Source: Propionibacteriaceae bacterium (GTDB lineage: Bacteria; Actinomycetota; Actinomycetes; Propionibacteriales; Propionibacteriaceae). From it: 41,728 nt of DNA. Each line of letters begins with the position of its first letter. Positions within the stretch are counted from its first letter, which is position 1. This document shows, piece after piece, positions 31,018 to 41,728 of the stretch. Below the pieces are notes generated by a model that saw only the letters and a list, made by a program, of their open reading frames with translations, ran no database searches and was not told where the DNA came from. The position numbers were made by a program, and so were the translations under genes. The DNA lies in assembly GCA_031272805.1 (NCBI GenBank), contig JAISTC010000154.1, positions 1 through 41,728 of the forward strand, read 5' to 3'.

Positions 31018-31940
31018 GGCTTCACCTCGCTGCCATCCGCCGCCGCCCCGGTCAGGGCGAGGAACGCCTCCTCCAGCCCCTGGGCCGTCACGAGCACGTC
31101 GTGGGCGGCGGTCGTGGCGAAGAGCTGTTTGACGACCGCGTCCGAGTCGCGGCACTGGACCGAGATCTGCGGGCCCTGGACCGTCGCCCGGCCCAACGCC
31201 CCCAGGGCCGTCGCGGCGGCCTGCGCGGCCTCGGCCGAGTCGAGGTCCGCCGTCACGACACGGCCCGCCACGAGGGAGCGGATCTCGGCGGTCGTGCCAT
31301 CCGCGATGACCTGGCCGTGGTCGATCAACACGACGCGGTCGGCGAACTCGTCGGCCTCCTCCAGGTAGTGGGTGGCGAAGACGACGGTTCGGCCCTCGGC
31401 CGCTTGGGCGTGGATGTCACGCCAGAAGTCGCGCCGCGCGCCCACGTCCATGCCCGTGGTGGGCTCGTCGAGGATGAGGAGGCTGGGGTCGGACACGAGG
31501 GCCATGGCGAACTTCACCCGCTGCTTCTCGCCGCCGGAGAGGCTCTGGACCCGGCGCTTCCCGAAGTCGCCCAGACCTGTGACCTGGATGACCGCGTCGG
31601 CCCGGGCCCGGCCGACGCCGAACAGGGCGGCGATGAGGCGGACGTGGTCGGCGGCCGTAATGTCGTTGAGGAGCCCGCCGGTCTGGGTGATGGCGGCGAC
31701 GTGGCCGGCGTCGACGGCGGCGCGCGGGCTGGCGCCGGCGATCGTGACGGTGCCCGCAGTGGGTTGGCTCAACCCGAGGACCATGTCCAGCGTGGTCGTC
31801 TTCCCGGCCCCATTCGGACCGAGGACGGCGACGACCTCGCCGACGTTGATCGTGAGATCGACGCCGCGGACGGCGTGAACAGACCCGAAGGTCTTGGTGA
31901 CGTGTTCAAGCTGGATGGCAGGAGGCGTGACGGCGGCCAT
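31014..31940 (-). CDS. ABC transporter ATP-binding protein (exporter)
   Basis: This is a 308-residue ATPase of the DrrA/CcmA type. Walker A is LGPNGAGKTTTLDMVLGL (about residues 39-56), the signature is QSLSGGEKQRVKFAMALV, Walker B is LLILDEPTTGMDVGAR and the switch His is in VVFATHYLEEADEFADRV. A C-terminal extension of about 90 residues (ALGRATVQGPQISVQCRDSD) is typical of drug exporters. ATG 31938-31940 has only a weak upstream purine tract (CTCTGCTC complement). It forms an operon with the ABC-2 permease. No regulator gene is adjacent. Confidence 0.92.
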   Translation of the reverse strand: MAAVTPPAIQLEHVTKTFGSVHAVRGVDLTINVGEVVAVLGPNGAGKTTTLDMVLGLSQPTAGTVTIAGASPRAAVDAGHVAAITQTGGLLNDITAADHVRLIAALFGVGRARADAVIQVTGLGDFGKRRVQSLSGGEKQRVKFAMALVSDPSLLILDEPTTGMDVGARRDFWRDIHAQAAEGRTVVFATHYLEEADEFADRVVLIDHGQVIADGTTAEIRSLVAGRVVTADLDSAEAAQAAATALGALGRATVQGPQISVQCRDSDAVVKQLFATTAAHDVLVTAQGLEEAFLALTGAAADGSEVKP

Positions 31941-32003
31941 GAGCAGAGGCTATGCCCACAGCACCCCCCCCGCAAGGGGTCCTTTGGGGTCCTCCTAGGA
32001 GGC

Positions 32004-32072
32004 CGATTGAGCGTCGCTGACCCGACACGCCGAGTGTTTGGGCCCGTTCGCGGCGAGGATCGCTCAATCGGT
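32004..32072. terminator. Inverted repeat downstream of the membrane pyrophosphatase gene
   Basis: CCGATTGAGCG (32004-32014) pairs with CGCTCAATCGG (32062-32072) across a 47-bp loop. A separate 12-bp palindrome, CCTCCTAGGAGG (31992-32003), abuts it. Both are 30-110 bp past the leftward hppA stop and before the ABC ATPase start, where a terminator or barrier is expected. No T-run is present, so the terminator reading is uncertain. Confidence 0.4.
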
Positions 32073-32101
32073 TCCTGATGGGCCTGATGGTCCTGGTGGT
32101 C

Positions 32102-34741
<2,640 letters not shown>

Positions 34742-35024
34742 GACTTCTCCTCGGGCGTCGGTGTCGAATGGGCCTAGGTAGACCTGTGGTGGGGGTATTC
34801 GGTTGTGGGTTCGGTTTCCGGCGGCCGGGCGGACCAGTCGGGGTCCGTCGGGCCACTGAGCGACATTACCGGAAAATCCGGGGGTCGGGCGAGAGGTTCA
34901 AGCGATGTCACGCGGACCGCCCGGCCCCGCGCGGCGGCCCCGCCGTCGTGGCGCAGCGGAGGTTGTGGGGCCCAGGAGTAGACTGGCGGCCTCACCGGAG
35001 TTTGGAGCGGTCCGAAGGAATGCG
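34742..35024. promoter_or_regulatory. Divergent intergenic region between hppA and the L,D-transpeptidase gene
   Basis: This 283-bp region has no convincing gene. It must hold both promoters. A small hairpin, CCGGA-AAA-TCCGG (34869-34881), lies in the middle, and GAAGGA precedes the rightward start. I looked for a cyclic-di-AMP (ydaO-type) riboswitch, sometimes found before actinobacterial wall enzymes, and did not recognise one. Confidence 0.4.
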
Positions 35025-36512
35025 ATGGCCAAGAAGTCTCGGGCGGCGGCGCCGCAGCGGGCGGATGGCCGCAACCGCCTGACCCGCCGCCAGCGCATCG
35101 GCCTCATCGCCGGGCTGTCGTCCGGCCTCCTCGTCGTCCTGCTGGCCGGGGCCGTCTTCGGTATCAAGATCTATTTCTCCGACCGGGTCCACCCGGGCGT
35201 CGAGCTGGCGGGGGAGAGCCTCGACGGGCTGACGCTGACCGAGGTCCAGGCCAAGGTCGCCCAAATGACCGCCGGCCGGACCATGACCGTAACGGTCGAG
35301 TCCGGCGACGACTCGGTCAAGACACTCTCCGCCGACCCGGCCGACCTCGGCCTGACCGTCGACATCGAGGCCACGGCGCAGGCCGCCCTGGCCGCCGCCG
35401 ACGGCCACTCCATCATCGACGCCTACGCGCCCTGGGTGCAGAAGCCCGTCCAGTTCGTCACCCGGCTCGACGCGGACCAGGCCGCCGCGTGGGTCAAGGC
35501 CCAGCTGACGAAGTACGGCCAGCCGGCGACCGACGCCAGCGTGACCTTCGACGCGGCGGCCGACGCGTTCGTGACGACGCCGGCCGCGTCCGGGACCGCC
35601 GTCGACCCGGCGCCCCTCGACGCCGCCCTGGCCCAATGGGCGGCCGACCCGCTGTCCGAGCCGGCGGTCTCGCTGACCATCGTGGAGAAGGCGCCGGACA
35701 TCGACGCCGCCGCGGCGGCCCAGGTGGCGGCCGCGGCCAACGACCGGCTGACGCTGGACGTCACTGTCACGACGGACGTCGGCTCGTACTCGCCCAGCCG
35801 CGAGGCGCGGATCCGCTGGACGACGTTCCAGGCCGACACGGCGGCCGGCTCGATCAAGATCGTCTACGACCGCGCGGCCATGCGCGCCGAGCTCCCCGAG
35901 GTCCTGGAGGAGGAGCTGACCCAGGCGCGCGTCGACAAGGCGATCGTGACCAACGCGGCCGGGACGACCCTCGGCGTCCTGACCGACGGCGCCGACGGGA
36001 TCAAGCTCAAGGACGAGGCCGCCCTCATCAACCAGATCGCCGACGCCTTGGACCAGGGCAAGGCCCTCGATGCGGTGGCGCCGACCGTGACCGACGAGTT
36101 CGAGACCAAGACCGAGAAGATCACCGACGTCCACGGCGGCAAGTGGTTCGACGTCAACCTCTCGACCTACCGCGTCGTGGCGTACCAGGGCGACTCGGCG
36201 GTCAACAGCTTCCTCGTCTCCTACGGCATGTCCGGCCACGAGACGCCGCCCGGGCTCTGGACCGTCGTCCGGCAGGTCCAGAACGACCGCATGATCGGCG
36301 AGATCGACCCCAAGACCGGCAAGCCGGAATACGACACTCCGGTCCAGTACTCGACCTACTTCACGTGGGGCGGCGTGGCCTTCCACGCGGCGCCGTGGGT
36401 GACGACGTTCGGGACCAACGTGTCCCACGGCTGCGTCAACATGACGACATCCGACGCGCAATGGGTGTTCAACTGGGCGGAAGTCGGCGTGCCGGTCTAC
36501 GTCCACTGGTGA
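35025..36512 (+). CDS. L,D-transpeptidase (YkuD) with peptidoglycan-binding-like domains
   Basis: This is a 495-residue cell-wall cross-linking enzyme acting outside the membrane. A basic N terminus (QRADGRNRLTRRQR) and one membrane segment, IGLIAGLSSGLLVVLLAGAV (about residues 25-45), anchor it. Two VanW/PG_binding_4-like domains follow (SADPADLGLTVDIEATAQAA and a related second half). The catalytic YkuD domain is at the end: WFDVNLSTYRVVAYQGDSAV, then VAFHAAPW and the active-site THVSHGCVN-like segment NVSHGCVNMTTSDAQW (Cys near residue 470). ATG 35025 follows GAAGGA; the ORF-track start at 34905 is in the leader. It stands alone. Confidence 0.93.
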   Translation: MAKKSRAAAPQRADGRNRLTRRQRIGLIAGLSSGLLVVLLAGAVFGIKIYFSDRVHPGVELAGESLDGLTLTEVQAKVAQMTAGRTMTVTVESGDDSVKTLSADPADLGLTVDIEATAQAALAAADGHSIIDAYAPWVQKPVQFVTRLDADQAAAWVKAQLTKYGQPATDASVTFDAAADAFVTTPAASGTAVDPAPLDAALAQWAADPLSEPAVSLTIVEKAPDIDAAAAAQVAAAANDRLTLDVTVTTDVGSYSPSREARIRWTTFQADTAAGSIKIVYDRAAMRAELPEVLEEELTQARVDKAIVTNAAGTTLGVLTDGADGIKLKDEAALINQIADALDQGKALDAVAPTVTDEFETKTEKITDVHGGKWFDVNLSTYRVVAYQGDSAVNSFLVSYGMSGHETPPGLWTVVRQVQNDRMIGEIDPKTGKPEYDTPVQYSTYFTWGGVAFHAAPWVTTFGTNVSHGCVNMTTSDAQWVFNWAEVGVPVYVHW

Positions 36513-36519
36513 GGCGCCC

Positions 36520-36543
36520 TGCACACTCGTGCACTATCGTGCA
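36520..36543. promoter_or_regulatory. GTGCA/TGCAC repeats upstream of nifJ
   Basis: TGCAC-ACTC-GTGCA (36520-36533) is a palindrome, and a further GTGCA follows at 36539, exactly 10 bp after the previous one. They lie 85-108 bp before nifJ, directly after the L,D-transpeptidase stop. Helical phasing suggests a regulator site, possibly for nifJ. The regulator is unknown. Confidence 0.35.
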
Positions 36544-36627
36544 AGCCTGTTCAGTCATGGCGGACGGGCGTGCAGGCCCGGCGGTTCCGCTCTAGGCTGG
36601 CGGGCGACCGACCGGAAGGACCTGATG

Positions 36628-40173
<3,546 letters not shown>

Positions 40174-40193
40174 GGCCGTTCCGGGTTGCGTTG

Positions 40194-40568
40194 TCAGCGG
40201 TCGAGCATGGTCACGCCGTAAGCGGCGAACGCGCCGTCGGTGGTCGCCACGGGCAGGCCTTCCGCCAGGGCCTGGGCGATGATCATGCGGTCGAAGGGGT
40301 CACGGTGATGCCAGGGGAGGTCGCGGACGAGGCCGGCGTGGGCGGCCGTGAACGGTAGTTCGGCGAAGCCCTGGTCGGTCACGGCGGCGAGGTAGTCGGC
40401 GGGCACGGCGAGTTTGCCAAGGGAGGCTTTGATCGAGATTTCCACGCCGGAGACGGCAGAGAAGAAGACATCGTTGGCGGGGTCTTCGAGGGCGTCCCGG
40501 AACGGGGCCAGGCGGGGGTCGTCCGACAGGCTGAACAGGAGCACGTTCGTGTCGAGCAGGAGCCTCAT
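40194..40568 (-). CDS. vapC: PIN-domain toxin VapC
   Basis: This is a 124-residue PIN ribonuclease. Acidic residues of the active site are visible: Asp in MRLLLDTNVLLF (residue 6), Glu in SAVSGVEISIKASLG, and Asp residues in WHHRDPFDRMIIAQAL and PVATTDGAF. The ATG 40566-40568 overlaps the antitoxin stop (ATGA). The ORF-track start at 40808 runs through the antitoxin in another frame and is wrong. The pair is transcribed opposite to nifJ and nifH and sits between them. RNA target unknown. Confidence 0.92.
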   Translation of the reverse strand: MRLLLDTNVLLFSLSDDPRLAPFRDALEDPANDVFFSAVSGVEISIKASLGKLAVPADYLAAVTDQGFAELPFTAAHAGLVRDLPWHHRDPFDRMIIAQALAEGLPVATTDGAFAAYGVTMLDR

Positions 40569-40798
40569 GCGCCGTACCAGTCCTGGTCGTCGGCGGCTGT
40601 GAAATCCTCCCAGTCCGGGGACAGGCTGATCTGGCCCTTGAGCCGTCCCAAGATCCGCCGCTCGCGCCGGATCGGGAAGGGGATGATCTGGGCGACCGGC
40701 TTGGCGTGGCGTGTGATCGTGATCCCCTGGCCGGTCTCCTGGACCTGCGCGATGAGCTGGGACAGATGGGTCTTGGCGTCGTAAATCGACACGGTCAT
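40565..40798 (-). CDS. vapB: Phd/VapB-family antitoxin
   Basis: This is a 77-residue antitoxin. The N-terminal MTVSIYDAKTHLSQLIAQVQ, then GITITRHAKPVAQIIPF, is the Phd-type DNA-binding fold. The C-terminal DWEDFTAADDQDWYGA is an acidic toxin-binding tail. It precedes vapC with a 4-bp overlap. Just upstream (40819-40834) two direct TGACCAG copies, followed by ACCAGA, probably form its operator. Confidence 0.92.
   Translation of the reverse strand: MTVSIYDAKTHLSQLIAQVQETGQGITITRHAKPVAQIIPFPIRRERRILGRLKGQISLSPDWEDFTAADDQDWYGA

Positions 40799-41728
<930 letters not shown>

Noticed and set aside
34742-35024. ydaO-type cyclic-di-AMP riboswitch before the L,D-transpeptidase
   Set aside because: Only a 5-bp hairpin is visible and the characteristic conserved segments were not found.

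Overview
The window looks like chromosomal DNA from a very high-GC actinobacterium. The main reason is gene order: aspS, rarA, a DUF948-type protein, a small DUF6167-like protein, alaS, ruvX, mltG, aroE, aroC, aroK, aroB, efp and nusB stand in the order usual for Actinomycetota. At the right end are a complete pyruvate:ferredoxin oxidoreductase (nifJ) and the 5' part of nifH, so the organism is probably anaerobic or microaerophilic with the potential to fix nitrogen. That is unusual for actinobacteria outside Frankia. I cannot name a genus.

Layout. 1-5.1 kb: the 3' end of aspS, a degenerate AAA-like/RyR-domain protein, a padR regulator with a nested inverted-repeat operator, and rarA. 5.1-9.0 kb is an accessory stretch: an array of four near-palindromes, a RES/Xre toxin-antitoxin pair, a broken second antitoxin copy, a DUF4143-type ATPase behind two large palindromes, a mini zinc-ribbon ORF, and a RelE/Phd-type pair. 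9.0-10.2 kb: alanine dehydrogenase. 10.2-20.9 kb: a tightly packed plus-strand block for translation (alaS, efp), recombination (ruvX), cell-wall processing (mltG), the shikimate pathway (aroE, C, K, B) and nusB, with a PaiB-like FMN protein inserted. aroE carries an in-frame dispersed palindromic repeat.

20.9-29.2 kb is the most unusual part. It holds a MarR regulator, a luciferase-like flavin monooxygenase, a glutathionyl-hydroquinone-reductase-like (Xi-class GST) protein, tRNA-Cys, a polar amino acid/cystine-type ABC importer, a GNAT protein fused to two degenerate GST helical domains, and a second Xi-GST paralogue with a CGWA active site. I infer an uptake and processing island for S-modified cysteines or related thiol conjugates. 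By gene content it resembles the Bacillus yxe/ytm operons, but it has GSTs added.

29.2-36.5 kb: an HSL-family esterase, an ABC-2 exporter pair, a membrane pyrophosphatase with a lipoprotein-like N terminus, and an L,D-transpeptidase. 36.6-41.7 kb: nifJ, a VapBC pair on the opposite strand, and nifH, which runs off the window. NifJ would supply low-potential electrons from pyruvate for NifH, and the pyrophosphatase would conserve energy from PPi.

A dispersed palindromic element (core CTGAGCGCAGCGAAGGATCT) recurs at about 3.6, 5.2, 6.6 and 15.8 kb, and its tail motif is seen in decayed form before alaS. No CRISPR array, rRNA or recognisable insertion sequence was seen.
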